NCBI GenBank assembly: GCA_032718475.1
Contig: JAUCBJ010008622.1
Coordinates: 56,001 to 120,000, forward strand
Reading direction: 5' to 3'
DNA: 64,000 bases
Source: Nemertoderma westbladi
Lineage: Eukaryota; Xenacoelomorpha; Nemertodermatida; Nemertodermatidae
Part shown: positions 22,409 to 33,644 of the stretch, one piece after another
How positions within the stretch are numbered: the first letter of the stretch is position 1
Layout of the letters: each line of letters opens with the position of its first letter
The notes under the pieces: generated by a model
Database searches by the model: none
The model's input: the letters and a program-made list of their open reading frames with translations, nothing else
Told to the model about the DNA's origin: nothing
Position numbers and translations under genes: made by a program

Positions 22409-23335
22409 TCAATCGCTTTCACCTTCACTTTCACTTTCATAGACTTGCATAATTTTACGTCTTGCGTCAATAGCAGCTTTACGTTTCGGTCGAACTACAT
22501 TAGCTGTTTCAACAGTAGTTTCGGTCGAAGTCAATGTGGGTGTAGGGTCATGAACATCAGGGCACTCCAAGGGATAAAGACGCTTGATTGATGGGATGAT
22601 GAGGCTGTTGTTATTTAGCACTCTGGAGTTCATTACTAGGATCCCATCGTCATTGAGTTGTGGCGACAGCGTGATGAGCTTGCTTTCCCGACGAAGATGT
22701 TGTTGTTTACTGACGCGCCCCACTTTGTCGCCGTAGTACCTTTTCGGGTCGTACCGAATCACGGCCTTGGCCGCACCCTTCAGATCGATGTTTGGTTTCG
22801 TCTTGGCGTCCTTGCCAATTCCCTTGAGGAAATCCCTGAAGGCTCTCCTGTACGCCACCAACTTCTTGGTCTTGTACCAACTTGAGCTGTAGCTGAGGAG
22901 TTTATCCGTCGGGTTGTCGCGTGGCTCTTCTGATTTCGGTTGCACCTCCCTGACTTCCCTCACCATCTGACTATATATCTCTTCTCCCTCTGAGTCTTCT
23001 TCCTCTCCCCCTGGTGTTACTTCCTCTGAGCCCGGGTCCACCTTCTTCATCGGTGGCCAGGCCGACCTATCGTTCAGGAAGTGTGGCCCGTGCTGCCACA
23101 ACACTTCCTTCTTTAAGAAAGTGTGGCGTGCCACGCCCCTCAATAACAAGTCTGCTGGGTTCTCGTCCGTTGGGCAGTAGTGCCACCTTTCCAAGTCTGT
23201 CGTCGCCCTTTTTTTGTCCACCCTATTTGCGACGAATATAGGGTATCTCGTCTTCTCATTGTGCAGCCACCCTAGCACTACCATGGAGTCCGTCCAGTAG
23301 TGTGTTTCCACTATGTTGGGAATAGTGTCCATCAA
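22409..23335 (-). pseudogene. BEL/Pao element 1: end of RNase H, and integrase remnants
   Basis: Minus-strand frame, 308 codons. The start gives HYWTDSMVVLGWL (third RNase H Asp), then WHYCPTDENPADLLLRGV and HGPHFL, the usual BEL bridge to integrase. It then has KLITLSPQLNDDGILVMNSR and SLIIPSIKRLYPL, the start of the integrase N-terminal region. After that it jumps to an acidic tail (ESESEGESD). The DDE catalytic core, expected to be about 200 residues, is missing, so this copy could not integrate by itself. Confidence 0.75.
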
Positions 23336-23835
23336 GTAGGCTGTGGCCCTTTACTCCTAATCTTGCAGCTGTCAACTCATGTTTCGGAACCGATGCTGAA
23401 TCTGGTGGCATCGACTTTTCTTTGCTGAATGAAAGTCTGGGCTTATGAGCCCCCTTTCGTTGTACTAGGTAGAGTGCCGCTCTGTATGCTTCCAATGATG
23501 CATCGGAGAACATGTGTAGATCCAGATCCATCATGTCCCCATCCGGGAAATACACGCGTGGCATGCTGTACGTCCCCATCTGTTCTAAACTCCCCGTCCA
23601 CTTACTCCACTGCTTGCTGATTTCTACCGGGACCTCTGTATCCCACTCGTCCTTTAACTTATATACTTTCTTAAGTATCTGTTTCCCCGTAACTAATAGT
23701 GGGGATGCTAGGCCTATGGGATCGTATATCCTTGCTATGTACAATACATAGCCCCTCTTTGTGTGGATGTCCGTGCCCTCCTGGCTCAGCTGATACTTGA
23801 ACTCGTCTGTCTCTCGGTTCCACACGATCCCTAGT
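23256..23835 (-). pseudogene. BEL/Pao element 1: RT end and RNase H start
   Basis: Frame 23825-23256 on the minus strand: NRETDEFKYQLSQEG, YVLYIARIYDPIGLASPLL (a conserved BEL/Pao block), LHMFSDASLEAY (RNase H Asp) and VPKHELTAARLG (RNase H Glu). It overlaps the upstream RT frame near 23835 and the downstream frame near 23335 in different frames, so two frameshifts are present. Confidence 0.75.
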
Positions 23836-24180
23836 GCCTTCTGATGGGGACTCTACTCTTTTGTTCGTCATGTCCTGTCCCTTGGCTGTTGTGGGGTTAT
23901 CCATGGTCGACTCTGGCCGTCTGTCCTCTATGGCTTTCATAAACTCTTCTGAGCTGGATTGGAACTTGGTCAGGTTAAACCCGGATCCCTTCAGGATGTC
24001 GCGAACATCGCGCCCTGTATCCATTAGTTCTTTAACCGTATTTCCAGATTCCATTCCGTCGTCCACATAGAAGCCGCGTCGAATCATATCGACGGCTTTG
24101 GCGCTATACTTCTCCTCTTTCCCCTCTACTGTATCCCTTACAGCCACAGTCGTCGTAAATGAGGAGACTTGGCCCCCCTA
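23836..24180 (-). pseudogene. BEL/Pao element 1: RT catalytic segment (YVDD)
   Basis: Minus-strand frame from 24147. It contains GFYVDDGMESG, the RT catalytic pair, and FNLTKFQSS. It is separated from the upstream RT segment by a TAG at 24178-24180 where the frame otherwise continues, and loses frame again near 23835. Confidence 0.75.
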
Positions 24181-25098
24181 ATTCTGCACCACCATCTTGT
24201 ACATCGGTATTGTCGACGGTTCCTCGTCGCAGTTGTACCATAGGAAGCGCTGGCTGTCACTATCCTCCTCCGTCACACGGACTTGGTTGAACATGCCTTC
24301 AATGTCGCAGGTGAAGGCGTGTCTCCCCTTTCTAAATCTCAGTAGGACCTCGAGTCCCGAGTTATAGATATTGGGGCCCTCCAGCAGATAGTCGTTTAGG
24401 CACTTGCCGTTGGTTTTAGCCGATGCGTCAACTACCATCCGCAATTTACCTTTCTTTGGATCTAGAGCCACATGAAGTGGCAGGTAGTAGGTCCTGTCCG
24501 TGTTCGGTTCGTCGACCAGCAACTCCACGGCCCATCCTTTCTCGACATACTTCCTTATCGTCTTATGGATGTACTCATCCTTTTCGAGGCTCAGTTTCAG
24601 CGTTTGCTTCAGTTTGCGAAGCCTCGTGAGTACCATCCTCTTGTTGCCAGGCAACAGTAGCTTCGGCTGTTTCCACACCATGCCTATGGTGTACCGTCCC
24701 TCCTCACATCTCATCGGCTCCTTCACACTTTCTACCGCTTGTTTATCATCTACCGAGGTTCCAACCCCGGTCTCCTTTAGTCCCTCAAAGTCCTGTCTCA
24801 GCAATCTCCTAAGCTGCTCCTCCGCTCCTTCATCTTCCATCTCCCTCATAGTTCCCGCAAACATGCACCCTGATGTCTCCGACATCTTAAACAGAATCTT
24901 GGTTCTAATTGGGCCGCTTAGCGTCCACCCGAATGGTGTTAAAATTGCCATCGGGTCATGCTGTCTGTCTTCGCCGAAGACCATCTGCATTCTCTTGTGG
25001 GCCGTCGGGCAATCCATTCCCACAATAATGGATACCTTCCTAACGTCCACCTCTGGTATTGAGAAATCGATATTGTCCAGGAATCTATATTGTTCGAC
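24178..25098 (-). pseudogene. BEL/Pao element 1: RT N-terminal part
   Basis: Frame 25050-24178 on the minus strand: protease-RT bridge (VSIIVGMDCPTAHKRM, ILTPFGWTLSGPI), then RT blocks RTYYLPLHVALDPKKGKLRMV and VDASAKTNGKCLNDYL, and FTCDIEGMFNQVRV (first catalytic Asp), then QRFLWY. It ends at a TAG just before the segment leading to YVDD. The stretch 25051-25098 links it to the protease after a stop. Confidence 0.8.
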
Positions 25099-25449
25099 CT
25101 AGATGTTGGTTGGTCGCCTGACGTTTATATTTATCGATTCTATCACCTGGATGGGGTCGATGGTCGCCCCATATTCGCATCCCGGTGCTATCGCTGCTAT
25201 CCCACACCGTCCAGTCCTCATCTCCAGGACCTCATCTTTGCTGGAGATTGTTGTTACCGCCATCCTACTTGGCCTCATCTTTAGTCCTATCTCTTCGGCC
25301 ACCCAATTCTCGACCAATGTAAAGGCTGCTCCAATGTCAACCAGCATCAGCGTGGTTACTGATCGACCGCCTTCTCCGATCACCCTTACTGGTACTACCC
25401 TGAGTAGTACCGTTCCTCTCTTCTTCGCCCCTACGGTGCTTGTCACCAT
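25099..25449 (-). pseudogene. BEL/Pao element 1: retroviral-type aspartic protease
   Basis: 116 codons on the minus strand. LMLVDIGAAFTLVENWVAEEIG is the flap-and-active-site region. The active-site triplet is D-I-G where D-S-G or D-G-G is usual in BEL proteases, so activity is doubtful. It overlaps the end of the gag frame by seven bases. Confidence 0.7.
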
Positions 25450-26747
25450 TGTCTGCCCTTTGCATGACCGAACTTAATTGGTGTCTCCTTACACTCCTCA
25501 ACCTTGTGTCCCCCTATCACACATCGGTGACAAATTCCATTCTTATCCGCATAGGCTTTCCGATCCTGTTCGGGTAACGCCTGCCAATGCTTACAGCCCA
25601 TGGTCTTATGGGTTCTGTCTTTATATAATTGACATTTATATTCTGGGTTGTAGCGTTCCCTATATAACCCTACACTAAGTATTGCGTGTAGGTTTACATC
25701 TACCGGCTTAGTGTTTTGGTTATTTGGCCTACTGGGTGTGTTGGGGTTATATTTGTTCATGTTGTTATTTTGTCCCTGTTCGTGCCAAAGTCTGGCCCCA
25801 CTTCCAGCTATCTGTGGACTTGCAGTCCCCTGTGTCGCCGCGTATGGTAGAGATTGTCTTAATTTTGGCAACGCATTTGCCGTGTTATGCTCTGGTTTCA
25901 GCCTGTTGTATTCGGCCCTCAGCGCCTTCCCCAGACTATCCTCGCTGTAGACTGGGTCCGTGATTAACTCAGCTTCGTAGTTGAGGAAGTTCGACATTTC
26001 CTCTAGGCCCGGTTCCGCACCTTTCTTCTCCCGGGTGGAGAAGGCGATCTTTCTCCATTTATTGTGCAGCCAGATCGGTAGTGCGTGCGCTATCGTGGTG
26101 ATGTTATTAGATGCGTTGAGTTCGTATGGCGCGTCTAATGTCTTCAGCACGATTAACGCCTTCTCGACTTTGTTCGCAAACGTCTTTATGCTAATGGGGT
26201 TATCCTGTAGGCCACCCGCTGTTATACCCCTCAGGGTTTGCAGGATGATCTTGGCCGGGTGCCCATACTCCCTGTCTAGGGCCCGCCATGCAGTCGTGAA
26301 GCCACCCTCGATGCCCGGATACTGCCTCACGATGTCGTACGCTGGGCCTCCTGTATATACCTGTAGATATTTTAGGCACTCCGCCTGCGTCAGGTTCTTG
26401 GTCAATATCTCATTGCTGTACATGCGCCGAAATTGTAGGTATTCTTCCGGCCTACTTCCGTCGAATTTAAATGGCTCTACGGGTGGTAACTCGATTCTGG
26501 TCTTAAGTGCATCGAATAATGTAGCCATTCCCATTGCCTGTGCTTCCAATGGGTTCGAAGGATGCTGTACAGATTCTCCCGTTGGGTGCGCTCCGCCCGT
26601 CCTGTCTGTTGCTTTTCGTTGCGTCGGATATACCATTGGGGGTAACTGCCCCCTCCATATTTCCGTGTTGCAAGATCTGTTCTCGTCCAGGGGGTTTGAT
26701 GTTCTTATTTCTGTTTGAGTATATTGTTGATATTGTAATGGGGGCAT
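25443..26747 (-). CDS. BEL/Pao element 1: gag capsid/nucleocapsid
   Basis: 434 codons, uninterrupted. The middle matches the BEL/Pao gag (DUF1759-like) block: FKFDGSRPEEYLQFRRM, AECLKYLQVYTGGPAYDIV, FTTAWRALDREYG. The C-terminus has a zinc knuckle CHRCVIGGHKVEEC. It should form the capsid and bind genomic RNA. A run of about 20 C just upstream (26757-26776) separates it from the N-terminal gag pieces. Confidence 0.8.
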   Translation of the reverse strand: MPPLQYQQYTQTEIRTSNPLDENRSCNTEIWRGQLPPMVYPTQRKATDRTGGAHPTGESVQHPSNPLEAQAMGMATLFDALKTRIELPPVEPFKFDGSRPEEYLQFRRMYSNEILTKNLTQAECLKYLQVYTGGPAYDIVRQYPGIEGGFTTAWRALDREYGHPAKIILQTLRGITAGGLQDNPISIKTFANKVEKALIVLKTLDAPYELNASNNITTIAHALPIWLHNKWRKIAFSTREKKGAEPGLEEMSNFLNYEAELITDPVYSEDSLGKALRAEYNRLKPEHNTANALPKLRQSLPYAATQGTASPQIAGSGARLWHEQGQNNNMNKYNPNTPSRPNNQNTKPVDVNLHAILSVGLYRERYNPEYKCQLYKDRTHKTMGCKHWQALPEQDRKAYADKNGICHRCVIGGHKVEECKETPIKFGHAKGRQW

Positions 26748-26887
26748 GTCACCCTGCCCCCCCCCCCCCCCCCCCCACTGGTGGTACGTTTGGTACTGGA
26801 GTTGATGTTAATATATTGGGGCCCATACACCTATCCGCAATAACTCTCCCTTCCCCTGGATATATATTATGTCCCTGCATGCTATAG

Positions 26888-27601
26888 TCATACTGTTGTG
26901 CTGGGACCTTCTGGTCTACCTACCAGTATGTACTTCGCGACTTCCGGGTTTAATCCCGTCGTCCGCGCTACCCTGTCGCCTACATTATCTCTCCCAGCAT
27001 GGCCTATAGTATGTGCAGTAAGGCCTACAGTATGTCCTGCAGTCTGTATGTGTCCCTCTGGACCGAAGTTTAACCTTCTCGAATATTCCAAGAAGTCGTC
27101 CCCGCGGCTACAGTACCTTCAATCGGCAGTTACATCCCGTCGGCAGGTTTCTCTTCGATCCCCTCTCCTATTCTCGTCCTCGTACCGGTACGCCCTGTAC
27201 CCCTCTCTCGGCGTATAGTACACCTCGCCAGGTCGCTTTTTCTCCGGGACGACGGCAATCTCCCGGAGTTTGACCCCACCGACTCTCCAACTCCATCTCT
27301 ACTACCGACGGCTCGCTATCCATCCTCGCTCTCCTGTCGCTCGCAACGACACTTCTTCTACTCTCTTCTCTTCTTCTCTCTGTGCAGTGTAGCATCCCCG
27401 CTCGTGAGATCTCTCGTCGACCTCCCGGTTAAACTCCACTGTTCTTCTTCCCTCTTCTGACCGGGCTCGACGTCTCGTCGCTCGCCCTCTCGCGAAGCCA
27501 ACCTCTCTCTCTCTACCCGGTCGCACGCCGCTGGGGATATTCGTAATCCCCCTACTATTCTCCATCGCCGGGTGCTGCGGTTCACCTAATTCGCCCCGCT
27601 C
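26888..27601 (-). pseudogene. BEL/Pao element 1: fragmented Arg/Glu-rich gag segment
   Basis: Short overlapping minus-strand frames (27585-27358, 27565-27302, 27091-26888), rich in Arg, Glu and Gly, with no motif. Probably one formerly continuous gag linker broken by indels. Confidence 0.4.
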
Positions 27602-28098
27602 ATTATCCGCCGACGCCTGTGGGAGAGGGCCGCCGGGCCACCTATATCTGCCGCATTTATATTAATAGCACCATTATCAATATTATTTTCCAAATTATTT
27701 AAGTTATTAGAGATATTCTGTACTGAATTCGGATTATTATTTAAATTATTTTGTATATTTGGATTAGAATCGGGATTATTTTGTTTGTTTGAATGAGAAT
27801 TATTATTACGGTACTATTAATATTAACGCCCTCTCCCGTATTATTATTACCCCCCCCCCCCCCCCCCCGCCCGTACGGTTACACCAGTCTTGGGTCTGTC
27901 GTCCAGTCCCTGTAAGTGGGGTATTAACAAACGTTTCCATAAACTCTGGCTCCTCGTAAATACTACCCGAGCCAGCCTCACTCTCTGATAGCCCCAACTG
28001 CGCCAGTTCTAATCGGTGTTTTTTTTGGCCTGATATTGCATAAGCCCCCTTAACCGGGCATGCATATCATCCCACATACTTTTTCCCGCTCTCTCCCT
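27602..28098. other. Low-complexity part of BEL/Pao element 1
   Basis: Contains AT-rich repeats (AATTATTT..GGATTATT, 27690-27800) and a C homopolymer of about 20 (27850-27869). No protein likeness. Confidence 0.45.
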
Positions 28099-28545
28099 CT
28101 ATCTATCCTCTCGCAAACTCTGGTTCGCCAACTCTGTTTCTCTCGCTACCCGCTCTCTACGCTCGCTCTCTACGCTCGCTTCTCGCTCTCTATGCTCATT
28201 CATCTCTCTCGTCTCTCGCTCCTTACGCTCGTTCTCTACCCTCATTTCTCGCTCTTTGTGCTCGTTCTCTACCCTCATTTCTCGCTCTTTGCGCTCCTCT
28301 TTCTCCCTTTCTTCTGGCTCTTTGCGCTCCTCTTTCTCCCTCTCTTCTCGCTCTTTACACTCCTCTTTCTCCCTCTCTTCTTGCTCCCTACAGTTCCTGG
28401 CCACCCTCTCGGCTGTCTCTCTACACTCCCTCGCTAACTCTCTCTCTTTCTCCAACAACGCAGGTCCCTCATCCAACTGCCTCTCTAATTCTTTCTGGTC
28501 TAGCGCCACTATATCTAATTGACACGCCAGATCTATCTCTAACAC
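28099..28545 (-). pseudogene. BEL/Pao element 1: coiled-coil gag segment
   Basis: 148 codons on the minus strand, dominated by Glu/Arg/Lys repeats (EREMRVENEHKEREMRVE-type units of about 12 residues from a 30-36-bp DNA repeat). Strong coiled-coil character. Likely part of gag multimerisation. Confidence 0.55.
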
Positions 28546-28801
28546 CCTTCTTGCTTTTGCGGAGGATGTAGCAGACTTGTCGGTCGTGACGGACTCCCGT
28601 CGCCTCTCTGTCCTACTAATTTCCCCCCGCTTTCTGGGGTTCTCGCTAACCGACGAGACTGAATCCTCAGGGTTAACCTCGGATTCGCCCTAGTGCGGGT
28701 CTGCCCAACCCACTAACTTAATTCCCCCAGCATCCACTAAATACGGCCCTACGTACACTACTTGGGGCTCCATAATCCCGGACCGCCACAGTTCAAATAG
28801 T

Positions 28802-29365
28802 TCAGTGGCGACCCCCCCTCGCTCTCTCACTGCCTAGTTCTCCCTGCCTGAAACAAACTAGGTATCTGAAATGTTTATTCAACTCACCTAGTCGCTGGCT
28901 CAACTTCCCCTGGTCTACCTTTGCTCCCTCTCTGGCCTCCTTGAGCTGTTTCTTTGTGGCGTTGTAGGCCCGTCGAAGCCGATTGCTGGTTCCGACGTCC
29001 TCATCACCGACATTTCCTCCTCCTCTCCTGGTTCGGCGTCGTACCGGCGGCCCCACCGTCGCCCTTCCGGTGGGCCATCCGTCGCCCTCGGCCTGTGGCT
29101 GGCCGGCGACTTCGGCACTTCGACCGCCGTCGTGCGTCGACTCATCCCCTCCTTGTGGTAGACGGCCGCCCTCCGCTTGGGCTGCCGGATTGTTTCTTGT
29201 TAGCGAATCCAGGGTTGCGGGTCGATACCGTCGCATCGCGGCCTCGCGAATCGTTTCGTTGGTATCGTCCAGGGACTGCGGCGGTGTTCTCTCTCTCTCT
29301 AGATCTCGGGGCTCTGCCCTCATCTTTAACTTTCTACTAACTCTTGGTGGCTGGCTGGCAGTCAC
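28802..29365 (-). CDS. BEL/Pao element 1: N-terminal gag ORF
   Basis: 187 codons, ATG just inside the 5' LTR. Residues about 35-175 match the ORF at 63258-64000 (REAAMRRYRPAT, ATVGPPVRRRTRRG, LRRAYNATKKQLKEA), showing the frame is conserved between related elements. Pro/Arg-rich then helical. Confidence 0.65.
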   Translation of the reverse strand: MTASQPPRVSRKLKMRAEPRDLERERTPPQSLDDTNETIREAAMRRYRPATLDSLTRNNPAAQAEGGRLPQGGDESTHDGGRSAEVAGQPQAEGDGWPTGRATVGPPVRRRTRRGGGNVGDEDVGTSNRLRRAYNATKKQLKEAREGAKVDQGKLSQRLGELNKHFRYLVCFRQGELGSERARGGRH

Positions 29366-29392
29366 AGTTTAGCAGTTCCTAGATTTTCGTAC

Positions 29393-29974
29393 AGTGACGG
29401 GATCAGGGGATCCTGACCGGTTTATTGCATTACGCGTCACCGTGTAATTGAGAAGAAGATAATAGTTTGTTGTTGTTCTGATATTGATATAGACTAGTTG
29501 ATATACTGATATAAGATATAATAGCACAGTTGATGGTATAGCACAATTGGTTGATAGTGTAATATATAATTGTTGTACCGGTAATGATGGTGACGGTACG
29601 GAAATGTCACCGATCTGCACTGGATGACTGGAATGACTGAACTGACCGGTATTATGCAATATAATATATTGGTCACTCCTACAGTACTTTGGCCTTACCT
29701 TCTAGCGGATGCTCTCCTCGCCCCCATTGGCTAATATTCTAATTCTCGGCTCCCACCTCTGTGGGAGTGCTGACCCCCTGCTGCTGTTACTACCCCTCTC
29801 GAGGTAGTTTGACCTCTAACCTCTTTTGTGTGTGGCCTTCGGGGCCGTATGTTGTCCCCGTTATTGGGCGTGATACGAGATTAATTGTGATTAACCTCGT
29901 ATCCCCAATATTGCTGAAAAGGCGCCACTTCCCAACTTTATGGGGATAGTGAGGCGGAATTGAATCCGCTCACA
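29393..29974 (-). repeat. 5' LTR of BEL/Pao element 1
   Basis: 582 bp, upstream of the minus-strand genes. On the minus strand it starts TGTGAGCGGATTC, resembling the LTR at 62634 (TGTTAGCTTATTC). The outer flank TTTTT matches the flank at 21197-21201. Confidence 0.9.
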
Positions 29975-30109
29975 TTTTTGGAATCAGCATGGTGGATTAC
30001 GTGATAAAATTCGAGCAGAATTTTTGTTTCGAACTTTTAAAGGAAAATACAGCTATTTTTCAAAATTTTATTTTCATAATGTTAATAAATAATTCAGCTT
30101 TAAATTAAT

Positions 30110-30858
30110 TGGATTTTATAAATACGGTACGCTGGTAAATACAGCTGGTATATGTGTGTAAATTAATGTTGGTAGAATATTATTATAATTATTATTTGAA
30201 TAAGTACTATATATTCATACCTGTTGTTGTTGGATCTGTAGTCCAACCTGTGGTTGTAGGAACTGTAGTTGTAGCTGTGGTTGTAGGAACTGTAGTTGGA
30301 GCTGTGGTTGTAGGAACTGTAGTTAGAGCTGAAACTGAAATATATAAAATGTAAATAAAACATATTAGAACAGAATTGTAATATTATTCGTTATAGTAGA
30401 AATAAGGTTATATATAAAGTAAAAGGTAAATATATTACCACTCTCAGTTAAACCCACCAGCTGGAGAAGAATGTGTGGATGCGAACTCCAGGAATCGCTT
30501 TTGTAGAGTCGCCAAGCGGAAGGATGAGTTAGAGTGGGTAATTAACTCGCCCTTCTTCGACCCAGGCAGCCCAGTAAATGTCCCATTCTCTCGCACCGAA
30601 GTTGAGCTTTGTATAAATAAACTGTTCGCTTTATTTTCAAATTTTGGTGGCGGGCATATATAAAAATAAACTTTAATGAACGATTATTCCCAAAAGTCCT
30701 GGACACCCTGTGAAAAACCCAGAACGATAAACCGACCGAGTAGCTAAGTGGTATTAAAACACCTAAATGTAGTAGCACTGAGTATGTTATTAGGCCGTTT
30801 CGACTGAGACATACATGTAAAATTGTAAAGCTTCCATGTGACCCATTTATTTATTATA
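30110..30858 (+). repeat. Composite repeat copy A, 5' part
   Basis: Leader GGTACGCTGGTAAATACAGC, four 27-bp minisatellite units (30225-30330), LINE linker remnant (30440-30620, frame FFDPGSPVNVPFSRTEVELC) and tail, up to the TTAA at 30859-30862. It continues at 45992. Matches copy B (47270-47586, then 52259-52742) closely. Confidence 0.8.
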
Positions 30859-30862
30859 TTAA

Positions 30863-30932
30863 CCCCTTCAGTACGGGGACGAGCGGGTGCTCGTCATCAC
30901 TACCACCACAGTGACGAGCACGCACTCGTCAT
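30863..30932. promoter_or_regulatory. piggyBac 5' TIR and subterminal palindromes
   Basis: After the 15-bp TIR come two 18-bp near-palindromes, GACGAGCGGGTGCTCGTC (30878-30895) and GACGAGCACGCACTCGTC (30914-30931). Spacing and symmetry suggest transposase-binding sites (inference). Confidence 0.6.
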
Positions 30933-31158
30933 AAGTTCAAAGCATTTTAACCAGTCTTGACATTCACCCGGTGACAGAAACTTAGTAATTTAAACCTCCC
31001 GCGCATTATAGAAGCCTCCTATAACTTATATAGTGCGCGGGAAGTTTAAAATACCAAGTTCAATAGGCTTTAAGTTGACGAATGGAATACTGGAATAGGT
31101 AGGATATACTGTACCGGTATACTGTAGCCTACACTGCATTCTATACAGTTCTATACTG

Positions 31159-32454
31159 ATGGGTGACAGCAGTAGGCCTAAGCGAAAAACTAGACCTGTA
31201 AGTTACTACGGGTTTGAGACTGTTGATAGTGGTAGTGAAGATGGCCTCGAAGGAGATGACGAGGAAGGAAGTGTTGAAGGAGATGAATCGGATACTGGCG
31301 ATGACGAGGAGACAACAACTAGCGAGGAGACAGCAACTAGTGGTCCTAGTGAGTTTGTGTTTATTTCTCCTAATGCAGACAGTTATGCGAGTGATCACCC
31401 CTGTGTATTTACCGGTAAACCTGGTTGGAAAGTTACGGGAGTTTCTGACGGCGATGACTTTGGGCCTGTAGATTACGGTAAACTGTTTCTGACAGATGAT
31501 CTTTTTTTGGCACTAGCCAACTGGACAAATGTTAGATCACATTTATTTCATGATGGCCAGATTGAAACTGAACCAAAGAAGTCACACACAGTGAAGTGGC
31601 GTGATGTCACATTGTTAGAAATGAAAAAATTCATTGGTCTGACTTTACTAATGACTCTTGTAGAGAAACCCGAAATTCGATTATACTGGTCGACGGATGA
31701 ACTCATTGCTACTCCGTTTTTTACACGATCGGACTCAATGAGCCGTGATCGTTATCTTCAAATTTTGAAGTTCATTCGATTTTCACATCCAGAAAACTAT
31801 AACGTGGAATTTATTAATTTTAGACTTGATCAATTTTTGGATATTGTCAAAGAAATTTGTTCAAGTTATATACCGAAGCAAAACCTGTCATTAGATGAAG
31901 CTTTACTAAAGCACAAGGGACGATTGTCATTCAAGGTTTATATAAAAACTAAACGTGCACGATTTGGTATAAAACTATTCCTTGCTTGTGATTCTAATGG
32001 CTATATGGTTGTTGTTCGTGTTTATTACGGTAAAAAGTGGGAGATTCCTCAGGTGGATGATGGGAAGGAACTTTCTATGAGTGAAAATGTTGTTGCGCTG
32101 CTTTTGAAGGAGGTGCACCTTATGGATCAAGGTTATATTGTCCATGTAGATAATTGGTACACCAGTTTACGGCTAGTACGGTACTTACTAACTCATAGTA
32201 CAGGTTTGAGGGGCACCATTAGAGTAAACCGGGGAATACCAACTGCACTAAAGAATACCAAACTGACGCCCATCTCCTCTAAGTTTATGAGGAATGAGAG
32301 TATACTGGCTGTCAAATACACTGACAAACGAGATGTCTATATGTTGTCCACCGTTGACAATGCAGGTACTGTAGATAAGACCCGGCATGTTCGTGGTGGT
32401 GGCACAGTTGAATATACGAAACCCATCTGTATTGAGGAGTGTAACCGCAACATG
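31159..32454 (+). pseudogene. piggyBac transposase, N-terminal 432 codons
   Basis: ATG 31159 opens an acidic N-terminus, then the DDE_Tnp_1_7 domain: WRDVTLLEMKKFIGLTLLM, SLDEALLKHKGRL (Asp about 246), VHVDNWYTSL (Asp about 331), VKYTDKRDVYMLSTVD (third conserved Asp, about 392). No stop or frameshift is seen before the insertion at 32455. The frame runs on into the LTR until a stop at 32514, which is an artefact. The remaining part is at 44642-45090. It would cut the element at TTAA and reinsert it. Confidence 0.9.
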
Positions 32455-33644
32455 TGTTCGCGCTTTCAGACCTTTGGCAGTTTAACCCGCCAAATTAGGA
32501 TGTCTTCTAGATAATAAATCGCTTTAGCCTCTAACAAGTATTTGATTCACTACACTAGTTGAAACCAATCTGTGCGCGATCATTCACCCATTGGATATAC
32601 CCGGGAGATTGACTTCGACGGCTTAATCGTATTGCTATGTAAGCCTAATGTATTATTCGACTGACAGTATTATATAATCTCTGACAATATTATTCATCTT
32701 CGGGGAATATTAACAGTTCCTTTAGGACGTGGCGCTCTATCTATATAAACAGAGTTATGACTTAAACTACTCACAACGATATGGCTTAGTTACAATTCAC
32801 ATATATGGCGCATTCTTTAGGAAATGCTTCGTTATCAGTCTCACTCATACACAATGCTGCACAATACTGCACACTAATCTGCCGATCTTCACTGATTTTA
32901 GTCACATATAAAAGGAACACAGACCGACTCATGTAGGGTCTATCAAATAACATTAGATTCACTTAAAACCACTTTAACATAAGTCGCAATCGTTATATGT
33001 AACCTTTCTCTCTTACCTTCGGTATATCAAGAATATTGGGTTTCGGGGTTATTTCTCGTTATTCCAAATATAATAATTCATCAACAAATATAATGAATAA
33101 CCGACAGCAAAGCAGTAATGTTAAGTTAAGTTGCACAGTATGGGCCAGTTAACCAGTGTTAAACAGTGCAGATAACATTGAGTTACCCAGATAACGGATA
33201 TATGTCCTTATAATTAAGCCTACTAGTGTAAGGCTAAAGCAGAAAAGCACAAAATACTCCAAAGCCGTTCTTCCTTGGCTCAGGACTGAATGATAACACT
33301 GCCCATAATGCATTACGTGATTTCTCGGAAATTTCTGTACAAGAGCCATAAAAATGCTCTGATTGGCTGACTGAACTAAGAGAGAACAAAGAAACAAAGA
33401 AATGTTCTACGTGGCAATATCAGCTGTTAGCCGTCGTCATGGTAGCGACACTGTTTTCAAGAGTATCCAGCTATTGCGTCACGAAATTACGGATTATGTC
33501 CTTTAAAGTACACATACAGAAGAAATGGCTTTTATGTCCTCTAAAACACCAGTACAGTAAGGACACGGCCGTTTTATGCCTGGTAAACCAACTACAGAGT
33601 ACTTTACGGGAAAATAACCGGCTAATTACGCAAAAGCTTTTACA
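32455..33644 (-). repeat. 3' LTR of BEL/Pao element 2
   Basis: 1190 bp, near-identical to 43461-44641, including a one-site length difference near 33028 (an extra TATATCAAGA-type segment). Small open frames inside are non-coding. Confidence 0.92.

Larger units (their letters stand above)
21202..29974 (-). mobile_element. BEL/Pao LTR retrotransposon (element 1), integrase-deleted
   Basis: Two 582-bp LTRs (21202-21783 and 29393-29974), starting TGTGACGGG / AGTGACGGG and ending GCTCACA on the plus strand, differ at roughly a dozen sites. TTTTT on the outer side of both gives a 5-bp duplication. Internal genes run on the minus strand: N-terminal gag ORF, coiled coil, capsid/zinc knuckle, protease, RT, RNase H, short integrase remnants. 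This is the BEL/Pao order. Frameshifts, one RT stop and loss of the integrase core show it is non-autonomous now. Confidence 0.9.

Noticed and set aside
29041-29372. Plus-strand Arg/Pro-rich frames opposite the gag ORF of BEL/Pao element 1
   Set aside because: GC-rich shadow of the minus-strand gag, whose homologue at 63258 confirms the coding strand.
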